From Enoplolaimus lenunculus (lineage: Eukaryota; Nematoda; Enoplea; Enoplida; Thoracostomopsidae), in NCBI GenBank assembly GCA_030248215.1, contig JASANG010002214.1, forward strand, positions 248,001-312,000: DNA of 64,000 nt, read 5' to 3'. The notes beneath the pieces are model-generated. The model was not told the origin of the DNA. It saw only the letters and a list, made by a program, of their open reading frames with translations, and did not search any database. The position numbers and the translations under genes were made by a program. Shown here one piece after another: positions 46,701 through 53,862 of this stretch; the first letter of the stretch is position 1, and every line of letters begins with the position of its first letter.

Positions 46701-47849
46701 GTTCATTGTTATCCTGTAAGCTTTTAAGCTGAGGTTTGCGTATTGCAGCCTAAGTTACCCGTGCATTTCTTTGTTGTTTCTGAAGATATTATCAATGTAA
46801 CAATAAGTTGTTCAGATAAATCGCTGATAAATGTAATATTACAATCTGGGTCCATATTCTCAAATACGTATACTATCTATCATCAGGTTGCGGATAAGTT
46901 TTCAAACTGACGAACTTCTGCAGTTTCGGATTGCAAAATTCGCATACAGCTAGAACAAATCAGATGCGAAAAATAATAATATGTCGACTTTCGAAGTTCG
47001 CCCATCTCTGATTTCGAAGTTGCAAGACTTATGACCAACTCGTAATAGATCTTATGCACGTTTAAGAGTATGTGCCCTGAATCTATGACGCAAAGTGCTT
47101 ATTATGTTGTGTTCGCTAGCTTACGTTTCGTTTGCGCAGAAGCTAATGCATCGCGATTATGACTGTAAACTTGCCGTAATAAAGGTTTTCAGAACCAGTG
47201 GAGCAGAGTTTACAGCACAAATAACCAACTGCGTAGTTTGATAGTAGTATTTTGACATAGAAATGCTGCTTATATTAATGTCTTAAAGTAAGTCTCAGTC
47301 GCTTATTCGAGACGTTTAGCGACAATTATTTGTTGTTCCAACACTTTTTACCTTCGCAAAATGCAACTCGGCTTTCTGTTTTTCAGGTGTTACACCCGAA
47401 ATGTTGCGAAAATACATGAATTATTATCCAGAAAATTCGCAGTACGAACTGACTGCCTACCAAAGAGGCAAAATCTCAATACTTTGTGATTTCCTGGATA
47501 TACCGCATCCAACGAAGTTGAAAACAGTAGTTAGTCATAGTAAGTTTTCGAAGCATTTTATGTACTTTATTTCCTGTGGAGTGTGTGATAATTAATCATT
47601 AATGTGGGAAATACCATTTAGGTAATACGGAAAATCCGAGCAAATGGTTAACTTACAGCAATGGTGATTCTAGAATTAGAAACTAACTTACTGAGTGTTC
47701 AGAGTTGTTAAGTATCAGTCTTTAACTCTGCAATTTTGTGTTTTTCAGACAAACAAGCCTTGTCAGATTTTATCAATACGATGAATAGTGTTGGTTGCTC
47801 TAGTTTTGGATCACTTCTTTTGCATCAAGCTCTGTTTTCACAACGATAA
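15415..47849 (+). CDS. ANAPC1: ANAPC1, largest scaffold subunit of the anaphase-promoting complex
   Basis: APC1 is the platform subunit of the APC/C, the nuclear/cytoplasmic ubiquitin ligase that targets securin and cyclins; it joins the TPR arc to the catalytic module. The exons align in order with human APC1 from MIAASDP (human MIAARDL) to the last exon. Coding exons: 15415-15582, 16594-16743, 17104-17161, 18669-18763, 18966-19042, 19251-19327, 19578-19723, 20008-20332, 20946-21375, 21584-21696, 21988-22150, 22676-22964, 23197-23358, 24338-24605, 31422-31609, 32110-32181, 32509-32637, 32845-32950, 33262-33413, then 34179 onward (see sub-entries). The sum with the candidate exon 32999-33066 is 7,023 nt, 2,340 residues plus stop TAA at 47847-47849; human APC1 has 1,944. 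All sites used are GT-AG and phases agree. Confidence 0.96.
16204..16340. repeat. Partial copy of the GTAGTGACCCGAA element
   Basis: In ANAPC1 intron 1, GACATTTATGGACTCTTAAC followed by GGTTTAGGGACTCTATTCG matches the right half of the full element at 53420-53862. The rest of this intron has no assignable feature. Confidence 0.6.
17286..17480. repeat. Decayed MITE fragments in ANAPC1 intron 3
   Basis: At 17305-17395 are GAAACCGG and GGTTGCCTTCTGG motifs of the ACCGGAATT hAT-type family. It is followed directly by CAGGGATGTGCGGTCTC and GTCTCGGTCTCGGTCACC, which is the inverse of GGTCTCGG sequence near 9175-9245 in PYROXD2. The rest of intron 3 (to 18668) shows nothing I can assign. Confidence 0.5.
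20008..22150 (+). CDS. ANAPC1: ANAPC1 exons 8-11: long Ser/Thr-Pro-rich regulatory loop
   Basis: Exons 20008-20332, 20946-21375, 21584-21696, 21988-22150 lie between the blade ending SIWRIKD and the blade starting VVPDICLEHVWTE (human IVPELCIDHLWTE). They encode about 330 residues of low-complexity sequence; the same interval in human APC1 is about 95 residues. In human this is the autoinhibitory loop that blocks CDC20 docking until it is phosphorylated in mitosis. I count ten Ser/Thr-Pro dipeptides in exons 8-10, such as HAGTPGNK, TLSPIMPSP, TFTPMV, VTETPEL, VTSPAIA, RGSPGP and TSTPMF. The role is inferred from position and composition; residue-level alignment is not possible. Confidence 0.88.
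22676..24605 (+). CDS. ANAPC1: ANAPC1 exons 12-14: end of beta-propeller
   Basis: Exons 22676-22964, 23197-23358 and 24338-24605. Exon 12 gives TEDFACQRFLYYC and LLLVLDPEQTLVLYSGITK (human MLVLEGSGNLVLYTGVVR). Exon 13 continues IGFVHV. Exon 14 ends in CGRKFIVRLITGDLTQSQLP, matching human SNGSMVRITIPEIATSELVQ. Exon 14 ends in phase 1 and the next exon, 6.8 kb away, starts with two bases that complete a Val codon, so the large insertion in this intron leaves the gene intact. Confidence 0.92.
23461..23840. repeat. Diverged hAT-type MITE in ANAPC1 intron 13
   Basis: The right end GTTCCGGTTCCACCCTG (23824-23840) and interior segments with ACCGGTTTT and GATAGTGAAAAAT match the GGTGCAACCGG family; the left end near 23467 (GCAGCAACCG) is degraded. 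Confidence 0.55.
24716..24804 (+). repeat. Left terminal inverted repeat of the Polinton-like fossil
   Basis: Starts AGTAGTTATAACC and includes GACCCCACGTAGGTAGCTG and GGGTCTTCAGGGTGACTAAC. The preceding six bases GGCTTG are the target duplication. Confidence 0.8.
25400..25625. repeat. Degenerate tandem repeat, period about 55 bp
   Basis: Four to five copies of a unit with ACGCAC(T/C)(A/G)GGCGCTATT, a run of A and T, and CCGTCCGCATG lie in direct array near the left end of the Polinton-like fossil. Confidence 0.7.
25785..26450 (-). pseudogene. Broken minor-capsid (penton-like) family gene of the Polinton-like fossil
   Basis: The minus strand encodes pieces resembling the penton/minor-capsid protein family widespread in animal Polintons and adintovirus-like elements. 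Features seen: an early VGLTKIIVPRPIYNI segment, like the family's VGLxEIxYPxxWYNI, and a late part with LLYSDFIGNQIFEDN and VQYGNGRISLELKF, like the family's closing jelly-roll strands. It is broken, with about one break. The family assignment rests on pattern memory and could not be searched. Confidence 0.55.
26571..26657. repeat. 19-bp perfect inverted repeat inside the Polinton-like fossil
   Basis: AGCAAGCTGCTATCTACAT at 26571-26589 is repeated exactly inverted at 26639-26657, with a 49-bp AT-rich spacer. It lies between the capsid-family gene and the next open stretch. It could be a hairpin at a transcript end or the remains of a small nested element. Confidence 0.8.
26837..27705 (-). 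other. Unassigned open stretches inside the Polinton-like fossil
   Basis: Two long minus-strand open stretches (27331-27657 and 26837-27238) lie downstream of a TATATAAAG motif at about 27697-27705. The second is Cys-rich, for example LCSCYKRYIG and FCTRYRCEL. Between them is an intron-like interval with GTAAGC at one end and a TTCATTGCAG acceptor-like sequence at the other. I do not recognise either stretch and do not join them. They could be element cargo or chance open frames. Confidence 0.4.
27955..28125. repeat. Two-copy direct repeat of about 80 bp
   Basis: ATAGCATTAGATTAAAGCTT and GAAACAATAAATAAAGCGG occur twice in the same order (about 27960-28030 and 28050-28120) with few differences, inside the Polinton-like fossil. 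Confidence 0.7.
28575..28697 (-). other. Possible signal-peptide-like open stretch inside the fossil
   Basis: On the minus strand, MLWRILIILYNFVEV is a short hydrophobic start like a secretion signal, followed by a polar segment and a GTAAGT donor-like site near 28575. No downstream partner is identified. Confidence 0.25.
29340..30540. repeat. Degenerate repeat array rich in TTAGGCTTA / CTTATGCAGAAACATGAC
   Basis: About 1.2 kb in which motifs such as CTTAGGCTTATGTAGGACA, CTTATGCAGAAACATG and CCTTAATGCTTTATAG recur at irregular spacings of 50-80 bp. It fills the right half of the Polinton-like fossil where genes would be expected. No coding is seen. Confidence 0.65.
31004..31192. repeat. Foldback made of two opposed terminal repeats at the right end of the fossil
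   Basis: AGTAGTTATAACCCC followed by CCCACGTAGGTGGCTGTCCC at 31004-31048 is a partial copy of the left end in the same orientation, facing the true right end at 31106-31192. Just before it the segment ACCTGTATTTAAACAAGTAG is duplicated (about 30960-31010). Only the outer end has the matching GGCTTG duplication. Confidence 0.75.
31106..31192 (-). repeat. Right terminal inverted repeat of the Polinton-like fossil
   Basis: The inverse of the left repeat with about five differences; it ends GGTTATAACTACT and is followed by the GGCTTG target duplication. Confidence 0.8.
31422..36716 (+). CDS. ANAPC1: ANAPC1 exons 15-24: middle domain
   Basis: Exons 31422-31609, 32110-32181, 32509-32637, 32845-32950, 33262-33413, 34179-34267, 34597-34952, 35363-35467, 36049-36238, 36603-36716. 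Anchors: LEALTSVLPKDISL (human LQAIKFILPKEIAV), TLFQHIPTVFFALHLVYQEL (human LLFTHIPAIFFVLHLVYEEL), DHYSEKYRRDF, NRLRIWLDQIND (human ERLVVWMTNVGF), FDFPAGVVIPVFDAICQ (human LPFGIALPIRDAIYHCR). The 3' part of exon 24 is Ser/Thr-rich like the human acidic linker. The junction from exon 18 to exon 19 (32950 to 33262) is out of phase unless an extra exon lies between them. Confidence 0.9.
32999..33066 (+). CDS. ANAPC1: Candidate ANAPC1 exon 18b (68 bp)
   Basis: Exon 18 ends in phase 1 and exon 19 starts in phase 0, so something of length 3n+2 is needed. The interval 32999-33066 is open in the required frame, preceded by CCAACAG and followed by GTACCT, and has exactly the right length class. It would encode VVDQQTAMSLAYKRYTTTG plus flanks. 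The pyrimidine tract is poor and I see no clear human counterpart, so this is a prediction from phase alone. Confidence 0.45.
33620..33939. mobile_element. G/C-tract foldback element, ANAPC1 intron 19
   Basis: Runs such as GGGGGGCCCCCAGG and CCTGGGGCCCCCAGG alternate with the segment GGTCCAAAAAGTCGGTTTGC. The right end is GCTGTGGAGAAGCCAG. The sequence matches the 39358-40121 element in inverted orientation with a large internal deletion. The proline-rich open frame here is a by-product. Confidence 0.7.
35078..35470 (+). repeat. ANAPC1: 196-bp tandem duplication containing ANAPC1 exon 22
   Basis: A unit of 196 bp (35078-35273) is repeated directly at 35274-35470, almost identical, including the intron end, the TTCCAG acceptor and the exon GPVGMMDTGIHRHAEEITGP. 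The downstream copy (35363-35467, 105 nt, phase 0 to 0) has a GTAATA donor and joins in frame to both neighbours. The upstream copy (35167-35270) lacks one C in the ATGCCAAAC segment and is followed by GTTCTG, so it would shift the frame. The second copy is therefore taken as the working exon. Confidence 0.85.
36898..39105 (+). CDS. ANAPC1: ANAPC1 exons 25-28: first PC-repeat region
   Basis: Exons 36898-37124, 37537-37942, 38534-38692 and 38977-39105. Exon 25 ends LRTMALPIGRGMLFFATR (human QRTMALPVGRGMFTLFS). Exon 26 gives LCLSGRVPPNG, WPQFHNGVAVAV, SSWILYNLPKP and AGFVYGLGLGGYLSNLGLF (human AGFLMALGLNGHLTKLATL). Exon 27 gives LLLGTAVSKVGTRDVNVMKT and SIHLPFLLPPT. Exon 28 gives SLIDELGKPPS and REAYSLACGMALG (human ESYSLAAGLALG). 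These are the proteasome/cyclosome repeats shared with Rpn1 and Rpn2. A DACGDESDDN acidic insert precedes SSWILYN. Confidence 0.96.
39358..40121. mobile_element. G/C-tract inverted-repeat transposon, ANAPC1 intron 28
   Basis: Ends CTGGCTTCTCCACAGC and GCTATGGAGAAGCCAG form a 15/16 inverted repeat, flanked by TATTA at 39353-39357 and 40122-40126. Subterminal G and C runs recur on both sides. At 39864 an ATG opens a 30-codon stretch MSTQRNIKSYFAECPPQKK that looks like the start of a hAT-like transposase; it stops at once and the rest is missing. A non-autonomous derivative is the best reading. Confidence 0.7.
40228..44528 (+). CDS. ANAPC1: ANAPC1 exons 29-35: remaining PC repeats
   Basis: Exons 40228-40502, 41021-41245, 42192-42383, 42807-42926, 43324-43466, 43859-43945 and 44411-44528. 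Anchors: YVNGGHRRN (human MVGGHRRF), NVDVTSPGATLALGMIFLQT (human NVDVTCPGATLALAMIYLKT), AYCYVIAGACFSIGLKFAGS (human AHVYIIAGACLSLGFRFAGS), ETCSSIIMLALGM, AGTGNLDVIRMIRLLRRR, HMTLGLLFLGCGRYSL, YYLQALRHLYVMACEPR. Introns 28, 30 and 33-35 carry miniature elements, but every exon keeps phase and conserved residues. Confidence 0.96.
40771..40955. mobile_element. Palindromic element family B, ANAPC1 intron 29
   Basis: Ends GGCCCATGTTACTTTAAGG and, inverted, CTTAAAGTAACATTGCCC; interior with TTAGGCTTAGGCTTAGG and TACGCTTAATCTACTG. Other copies are at 54692-54850 and 58066-58254. Confidence 0.75.
41395..41545. repeat. 21-bp minisatellite in ANAPC1 intron 30
   Basis: About seven head-to-tail copies of GGCGCCGTCCATCACCCGTCC-like 21-mers, some with GTGCATCACCCGTAC. 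The unit is a sister of the one at 48425-48660. Flanks contain CACTATACTTTTGTTGACC, like the end of the 48408-48758 element. The length is a multiple of three, so all frames stay open, but no gene is implied. Confidence 0.85.
41870..42107. mobile_element. hAT-type MITE (GGTGCAACCGG family), ANAPC1 intron 30
   Basis: Starts CGGGTGCAACCGACCCGAAA and ends GAGTTCCAGTTGCACCGTG; interior segments TTCACCAAAAAATTCCTTTT and GTTGTATTTTAGATTTTC match the 63478-63821 copy. Confidence 0.7.
44172..44225. repeat. Short copy of a dispersed repeat shared with 33578
   Basis: AATGCGCAAAGTTAGCGAAA followed by GCACAAAAATTTCCTTGCAA is nearly identical to sequence at 33583-33640, upstream of the G/C-tract element there. 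Confidence 0.6.
45094..47849 (+). CDS. ANAPC1: ANAPC1 exons 36-41: C-terminal domain and stop
   Basis: Exons 45094-45245, 45472-45547, 45944-46129, 46532-46715, 47387-47539 and 47749-47849. Anchors: SPQLLPELRLLKQVAIKDAH (human APTLLPELHLLKQIKVKGPR), HSLKHGGEIEIQRKAGF, AIEKRD followed by QLKIVLAYLAQSRAED (human QIKLVLEFFSSRSHQE), and ISILCDFLDIPHPTKL (human LSMLACFLVYHSVPAP). The final exon ends ALFSQR and TAA at 47847-47849. The human Gly/Pro tail after LLRLAPLLL is shortened. Confidence 0.93.
45273..45360. repeat. Degenerate GACGGACGGC-type repeat
   Basis: CGGTGACAGACGGTGACTTA and GACGGACGGCCATGCACGG resemble the inverse of the 21-bp minisatellite units. It lies in ANAPC1 intron 36. Confidence 0.5.
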
Positions 47850-48024
47850 TCATACTGATCTGCAGAAAAATTGGTCACTGTGTTTGTGTTTTTGCGAGGA
47901 TAGTTGGCAACTACAAGATTTAATGCAGGTGTTAGTATTAACGAAGTTAACATTACAAGATGTCTAAAAGCATGTTACTTTTGCAACCGTTTTGAAAACC
48001 AGTCAGATTTAGCAAAAACAGTTT
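47850..48024. other. ANAPC1 3' flank
   Basis: No feature is seen between the stop codon and the first miniature element. The nearest AATAAA is at 48046-48051, inside that element, 197 bp after the stop; whether it is used cannot be told from sequence. Confidence 0.4.
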
Positions 48025-48392
48025 TGGATAAGAGTCCATATCCCTAATAAAAGCTCGTAAGCGGACAGTCAGTAAACCACAATTAACGTCCATACATGTC
48101 AGTTATCCCTAATTGTGCATAAATGACTCCAAGACCAAATCAAGTTGAGTTTGAAACTTTAAAGCATGCTTAAGTTTTGACAGTACATTCCAAAGTGTAA
48201 CCTTGCATTATCGCTCAAGTTTTAGATACAAGGCAAATAAACGTTTAATTCAACGGATAGTTGCTATAGCGGGTATGTACCTGAGACGAAGGGAGGGTTA
48301 AAAATAAATAATAGTCCGTGACTGAATAACAGGGGTACCCTATGGAGAGGCTAAAATAGATAATATCAGTCTCTCCCTTTTTCGGGTCACTA
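48025..48392 (-). mobile_element. GTAGTGACCCGAA (mariner-like) MITE, inverted copy
   Basis: Reading inverted, the copy contains the same blocks as 53420-53862: GCCTCTCCATAGGGTACCCC, AATAACAGTCCGTGACTG-like sequence, CAAGTTTTAGATAC, GACTCCAAGACCAAATCAAG, and ends near CGGGTCACTA at 48392. The outer left end is degraded. Confidence 0.7.
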
Positions 48393-48407
48393 ATGTAATT
48401 AATTATT

Positions 48408-48758
48408 AGGGTTTCGCTATACTTGACGTCCGGTACCGTGCGTCACACGTATGGCACCATGCGTCACACATACGGCACCGCGCGTCACCCGTACGACAAC
48501 GTGCGTCATCCGTACGACACCGTGCGTCACCCGTACGACACCGTGCGTCACCCGTACGACACCGTGCGTCACCCGTACGGCACCGTGCGTCACCCGTACG
48601 GCACCGTGCGTCACCCGTACGGCGCCGTGCGTCACCAGTACGGCGCCGTCTGTCACCATACGTTATCATACGAGGGTTATTATGGTGACGGACGGCGTCG
48701 GATGGTGCCGTGCGGGTGACGGACGGCGCCGCACGTCAAAAAATTATAGCACAACCCT
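48408..48758. mobile_element. Inverted-repeat element carrying a 21-bp minisatellite
   Basis: Ends AGGGTTTCGCTATACTTGAC and, inverted, AGGGTTGTGCTATAATTTTT share a diverged inverted repeat that continues into GACGT(C/G)CGG. It is flanked by TATT at 48404-48407 and 48759-48762. The interior 48425-48660 holds about eleven copies of ACCGTGCGTCACCCGTACGGC-like 21-mers. It is inserted 15 bp beyond the end of another MITE. Confidence 0.75.
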
Positions 48759-49399
48759 TATTCTGTTTTTATATTTTATTGAGTATTGCAAGTCAGTAAA
48801 CAAGACTGTAGTTATTCATGAGTGCGTTAGTGAATGATTCTGAAATGTACTTAGTAAGTTGTTACAATTTCCGGGTGGTTTCTGTATACTCTGATGGGTG
48901 CATCCAGTATTTGTTGTATAATAGCTTCTGAATATGTGCATACCTCAATTGGCAGAAAGCTAAATTCACGGTACAACCGGAGGTGAATGAAGACCGGAGC
49001 CAGAGGTTAAAAATTTCGAAATTACCATATTGTGAAGTTTATTCATCTGCAAAGTGTAAAATTGTTTTCATGCAATGCCTTTTTGAGAAATCTAGGCAAT
49101 GTAAGCTTTCAATATTGCCCCAAAAGTTAAAACTCAATTGCACCAATTTATATTTCCGGCAGATTTTTCCTAGAGACGTAGGTCGATATTTGGCCGGGGC
49201 CAGAGGCAGACCGAGTTAACCATGACATTTACGCAAACTGAAATTAGTATCTTTCTGACATGGTCTATTTATCTGTGCTGCGTGTGCCCGGATATCCGTG
49301 GCCGATACAACACGATGTCCGTTTTCGTCAAAGAAATGCTTGGAACTTGTATTTTTGTACAAATATAAGTAGAGCTGTTCGTTTTCCCGCTTGCTCGAA

Positions 49400-49690
49400 A
49401 CAGAACTAAAATGTGTACTGTAATGTTTGTTTGGAAAACGGAAAAGTGAAAAATGTAAAACGTATAGGTTTTTCCTAGTTATAGGTAACTATTTGGAAAA
49501 CTGGAAACGTGGAAAATTCATAGTCGTGGATATTTCAGCTTCGGTAGGGAACATCTGTAGTGTAAAGTTTGTTTGGAAAACGGGATAATGTGAAATTTAA
49601 AAACGCTTTAGTATCCCTGGGTTGGTAGGGCAAATCCGAAGCATAGGGCTTGTTTGGAAAACTGGAAAATTTAAAGCGTATAGGGTTTCC
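49400..49690. repeat. TTTGGAAAACGGGAAAAGTG-type repeats
   Basis: GTTTGGAAAACTGGAAA-like motifs followed by AAAACGTATAGG and TTTCCCT recur four times here, again at 50095-50245, and inverted at 50505-50560. They look like decayed copies of one element with ends related to GTTTTGTTTGGAAA. Confidence 0.55.
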
Positions 49691-49701
49691 CTTATTATAA
49701 A

Positions 49702-50087
49702 CTGTAGTGATCTGAATAAGAAGGGGGGTTAATATTTATTTGGCCTCTCCAGAGGGTACCCCCCTTGTTATTCGGTTACGGACTGTTATTTTCAACCCTC
49801 GTTCCACTGCCCTTCGTCACTGATATATCCGATACTGCAATTGGTCCGTTGAATAAAATGTATATTTGCCTTGTCAATAGCTTGAGCGATAATACAAGGT
49901 TATATTTAGGAATGTATATTCAAAATTTAAGTACGCTTCAAAGTTTCGAACTCAAATTATGTGATCCTGGAGCATTTATGCAGTACAATTAGAGTTAATT
50001 GACATTTATGGACTCTAATTAGGGTTTAGGGACTCTATCCGCCTACGGACTCTTATTAGGTATACGGACTCCAATTGATTCGGACTA
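49702..50087 (+). mobile_element. GTAGTGACCCGAA MITE, truncated copy
   Basis: Starts CTGTAGTGATCTGAATAAGA, then GGCCTCTCCAGAGGGTACCC, and follows the 53420-53862 element to ACGGACTCCAATTGATTCGG, where it stops short of the right end. Confidence 0.75.
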
Positions 50088-50682
50088 ATCTGAAACAAAG
50101 GTTTTGTTTGGAAACGGGAAAAGTGGAAAATTCAAACGCATGCGTTTTCCCTGATTAAAGCAGGAATAAACGCTTTATTATCCCTGGGTTGGTAGGGAAA
50201 ATACAAAGCATAGGGTTTGTTTGGAGAATAAAAAATTTAAAACAGGTTTTTGCTAGTTAGGTACTGTTTCTGCCCTGTTGTATACATTAACCAGACAAGT
50301 TGCGGGTCTCCGTACGATTTGAAGAGATACTAAAGTAGGATGGGCGATTGGGCTCCCACAATGAAAAACTCCCCCCATAATCTTACACGTTTATTAAGAC
50401 AAATTATGGGTCTCACTGCCACTTGAAGGGATACTAAGCAGGTTGGAGGCTGCCGCTCCTTAAGCCCCCGAACTAGCGAAGATTTTCTCTACCTAACCAT
50501 GGAAAACCTATGCGTTTTGAATTTTATACTTTTCCCGTTTTTCAAACAAAACCTTCGCTTTAGATTTTCTTTACACTGCAAAAAATGGTGAGTCAAATTG
50601 ACTCTCTCCGAAATAGGCTTTTCCTAACTACACAAACTGAGTCAAAATTTGACTCCGCCTGAGTCAAAGCCCCTAAACTCTT

Positions 50683-50760
50683 AGAGTCGATAAATGTCAG
50701 TTATCCCTCATTGTAGTCCATAAATAACTCCAAGACCAAATAAAGTTTTGAAAGTACATT
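50683..50760 (-). repeat. Fragment of the GTAGTGACCCGAA MITE
   Basis: GATAAATGTCAGTTATCCC and ATAACTCCAAGACCAAATAA match the inverse of 53690-53740. Confidence 0.6.
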
Positions 50761-51401
50761 CCTATGTCATGGTGCTTCCCTTAGAGCAACAAGTTAAAAC
50801 AAGTGCTTGAGAAACGAAAATTATTAGGTTAATCCAAAAAACGCAAAATCGAGTTTCAGATATATCAGAAATAGAAAATTAAATTTCGGATATTCAGATA
50901 AATATCCGGCAAGGATTGCAGGATATTCGGATATGAAAAAATATCCGAACCCATCACTAGTATAAGCTCATTTTACGCTTAGGTGTAGGTTCAAGAATAT
51001 ATTCTTATACTATTTTAACGGCCCTGTTCTACATTAACAACATATCGTAGTCGGAAGCTAAATGTAACATATTTTAAGTGACCATTTTGTACAACATATT
51101 ATTTCCAACAAACACGCATGATTGGATTAAACGTCTTGAAACCGAAAATTTCCATAACAACGCATATTGCCTAATAGACTCGTAAATGGACACGTGGACA
51201 TTTTAAGGTCCTAATTATTTGTGTAAGCTTGAGTTGAGTGGTACACGGTTGAACCTTTGTGTTTAGACCACCGTTGTGAGAGTCACAAATGAATACGCGT
51301 AAGGCAATTCTATTGATACAATTTAGTAACAATACGCTAAAGTAGTGTTGAAATCTAAATATATATAGAGTTGTGTCTTGTTTGACTCTTTGCTTTAGAA
51401 T

Positions 51402-51741
51402 CAGGGTGCAAAAGGAAGTTAAAATACCAAGGCCGGAACTGGATGCCATCAGCATGCCGGAGCCGGAGGTGACACAAATTGCGTTATTAAAACGAATGTT
51501 CAGTATACAAATTTTAGCAAATTTTTGCGTAAACCGTGACCAAAAACTTTGAATTACCGTGTCTATTTATTGCTCAAATAGGTACCAAAAGGTAAATCAA
51601 AAACGCTGAATGATGCAATTTTCGGAAAAAATATGGAAAATTTCAATGCTGGTATTTTACCCCAACGTCCGGCAGAAATTCTACCGTAGCCGAAGGTCGA
51701 TTTTGTGCCAGAAATGGAGGCAGAGCTACGGTTGTACCCTG
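51402..51741. mobile_element. hAT-type MITE (CAGGGTGCAA...TTGTACCCTG)
   Basis: Starts CAGGGTGCAAAAGGAAG and ends GCTACGGTTGTACCCTG; 340 bp. Flanking octamers TTTAGAAT and GTTGGAAT agree at six of eight bases, compatible with an old 8-bp duplication. Confidence 0.6.
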
Positions 51742-51816
51742 GTTGGAATATTGGCTTAGGCTTAAACTGCGCCTATAATTGAGTGAAATGTTTCGTTGAA
51801 AACGACAATTTGACAT

Positions 51817-52540
51817 TTGAGGTTCGTTTCAACGCCGAGTCTAACATTTCTGTTTTTTGCTACTTCTCTCAAATATCGTTTGAAAATTAAGCCGAAAAAA
51901 TTTTTTGACAATTTTGCGCGCCGATGTCTTTCGATTGTAAGATTTATACATAGTTTCGATCGTAAATATGGTCTGTCCTTAGCTGGACGACGAGAATGAC
52001 CCGAAACTCTAACGTTTGTTTAATAATTTTGTGTAAATCTTGGCATTAAAAAGTGTTTTATAACTCGTATAGATGTTTTTGTGTAAAGAGTGATAATGCA
52101 ATGAACAATGTGATTGAATTCAGTCAGACGCTCAAAAACCGTTTTAAATTTGAACGGTAATTTTAATAAAATTTAAATTCTTGACTCGTATACGTCGAAC
52201 TTAATAGGCAGTATCATCTTTTATTGTTCGTTATCACAGCGGGTTTATAGCGTCGTTCGTATACTGTCATTTTCTTCAAAGTTTGAGTGAGGTAAAATTT
52301 AAAAAAGGCACTGAAGTTGTGTCAGAAAGATTGACAATTTGACATTGAGTATTGATCCGACGGTTATAATGCGTTTGAACCCACACCGGGGCGAGTTTTA
52401 CAAAGTATTGCAGGGTTTATTTCATTAGAGCTTTTGGAAACGCTCGAAACAACACTTCTACAGGCAACAGAATATTAACCTGTATACAGATACTGTTATG
52501 AAAAATCTCTTGGAATTCTGAACCAATGTCAAGATCAGAG
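51817..52540. other. Intergenic stretch without assignable feature
   Basis: No homology, RNA gene or repeat ends are seen. Short open frames here have no support. Confidence 0.4.
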
Positions 52541-52542
52541 GC

Positions 52543-52946
52543 GGGCCCATGTATAGAACAGGGCCGGAACAGTAGTATAAGCATACTCCTAAGCCTAAGC
52601 CTAAGCAAAAGCCTAAATCTATTAAGCGTAAGCATAAGCCTATTCTAAGCCTAAGCCTAAGTCGAAGCCTAAGCAAAAAGTTAGTCTTTTTAAGTTTAAA
52701 CTGACTCTATTACAGCCCCACAGGAAAACGATTCGACTCTGTTCTACACATGGGTCCACTGGCGGAACGTAGGTTCTGTGGACTGCAATCGAGTAAGCTT
52801 AAGCTTTAGACTGATTTTTCGCTTACGCTTAAGCTTCGGCCTAGGCTTAGATATAAGCTCATTCTTACGTTTAGGCTTAGGCTTAAGCTTAGACAGGCTT
52901 AGGAATATGCTTAACTTCTATTACGGCCCTGTTTTATACATTGGCC
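52543..52946. mobile_element. Two adjacent copies of palindromic element family A
   Basis: The first (52543-52764) begins GGGCCCATGTATAGAACAGG and ends with TCTGTTCTACACATGGGTCC. The second (52765-52946) has AGTAAGCTTAAGCTTTAGAC, TTAGGCTTAGGC and ends GGCCCTGTTTTATACATTGG. Both carry CCTAAGCCTAAGCC or its inverse in the middle. Confidence 0.7.
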
Positions 52947-53419
52947 TAATTCTGTATAAATTCAGCTCCGATACATATATACCATTGGCTTACTGAAACG
53001 TATGGAAGGGGGCAAGGATTATATCCCCCGGTTTGATCCTGGAATAAACGGTTTTTCATTTGAATTGGGTTATACAAGCCTCGGGAATGAAATCCTGGTT
53101 TACACTCACGATGTCGTGATATTGTCTAATAGCCAAGAAAATGGAAACTGGTTGTGTCTGCAATGTTGACATTTGGCTTGTTTAAATTTTTCAAATCAAA
53201 CACAAGATTAAATCCAACTAAAATTGCATTAAGCATCAATTTTGGCACATAAACCAGATCAAAATATTTTCTATATTGTGCAATATATGGTGTAGATCAC
53301 AGGTAAACACTGTTTTTAATAGCTGATATAAATGTTTCGTTTCGTGTAATCATTGTTTATTGGACGGATCGAGCTCTCAATCCGAAACGGGTATGCGAAA
53401 CGATAACTACAGAACATTA

Positions 53420-53862
53420 CTGTAGTGACGCGAATAAGAGGGGGGACTGATATTTATTTGGCCTCTCCAGAGAATACCCCCCTTGTTATTCGGTTACGGA
53501 CTGTTATTTATTTTTAACCCACGCTCCGCCGTCCTTCGTTACTGATATATATCCGATACTGCGATTATCCGTTGAATTAAACGTTTATTTGTGTTGTGTC
53601 AATAACTTGAGCGTTAGGCTAGGTTATACTTAGGAATCTACTTTCAAAATTTAAGTACGCTTTAAAGTTTCGAACTCAAATTATTTGGTCCTGGAGTCAT
53701 TTATGCGCTGCAATTAGGGATAATCGACGTTTATGGACTCTAATTATGGTTTAGGGACTCTACCCGCTTACGGACTCTTATTAGTAATACGGACTCCTAT
53801 TGATTGGGATTCAAAATGCCCCCCTCTTATTACCCCACACCCTCTTGTTCGGGTCACTACAG
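53420..53862 (+). mobile_element. Full-length mariner-like MITE with TA target duplication
   Basis: Ends CTGTAGTGACGCGAATAAGA and, inverted, CTGTAGTGACCCGAACAAGA, 443 bp, flanked by TA on both sides (53418-53419 and 53863-53864). TA duplication suggests a Tc1/mariner-type mobiliser. No coding capacity is seen. Partial copies lie at 16204, 48025, 49702 and 50683. Confidence 0.8.

Noticed and set aside
48425-48660. CRISPR-like array
   Set aside because: The 21-bp units are contiguous with no unique spacers; it is a minisatellite in an animal genome.
48406-48837. Repetitive open frames on both strands
   Set aside because: A 21-bp repeat keeps all frames open; no gene-like signals.
52570-52680. 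Interstitial telomere made of TTAGGC repeats
   Set aside because: The hexamer runs are short, interrupted and present in both orientations inside defined inverted-repeat elements; there is no long one-way array.
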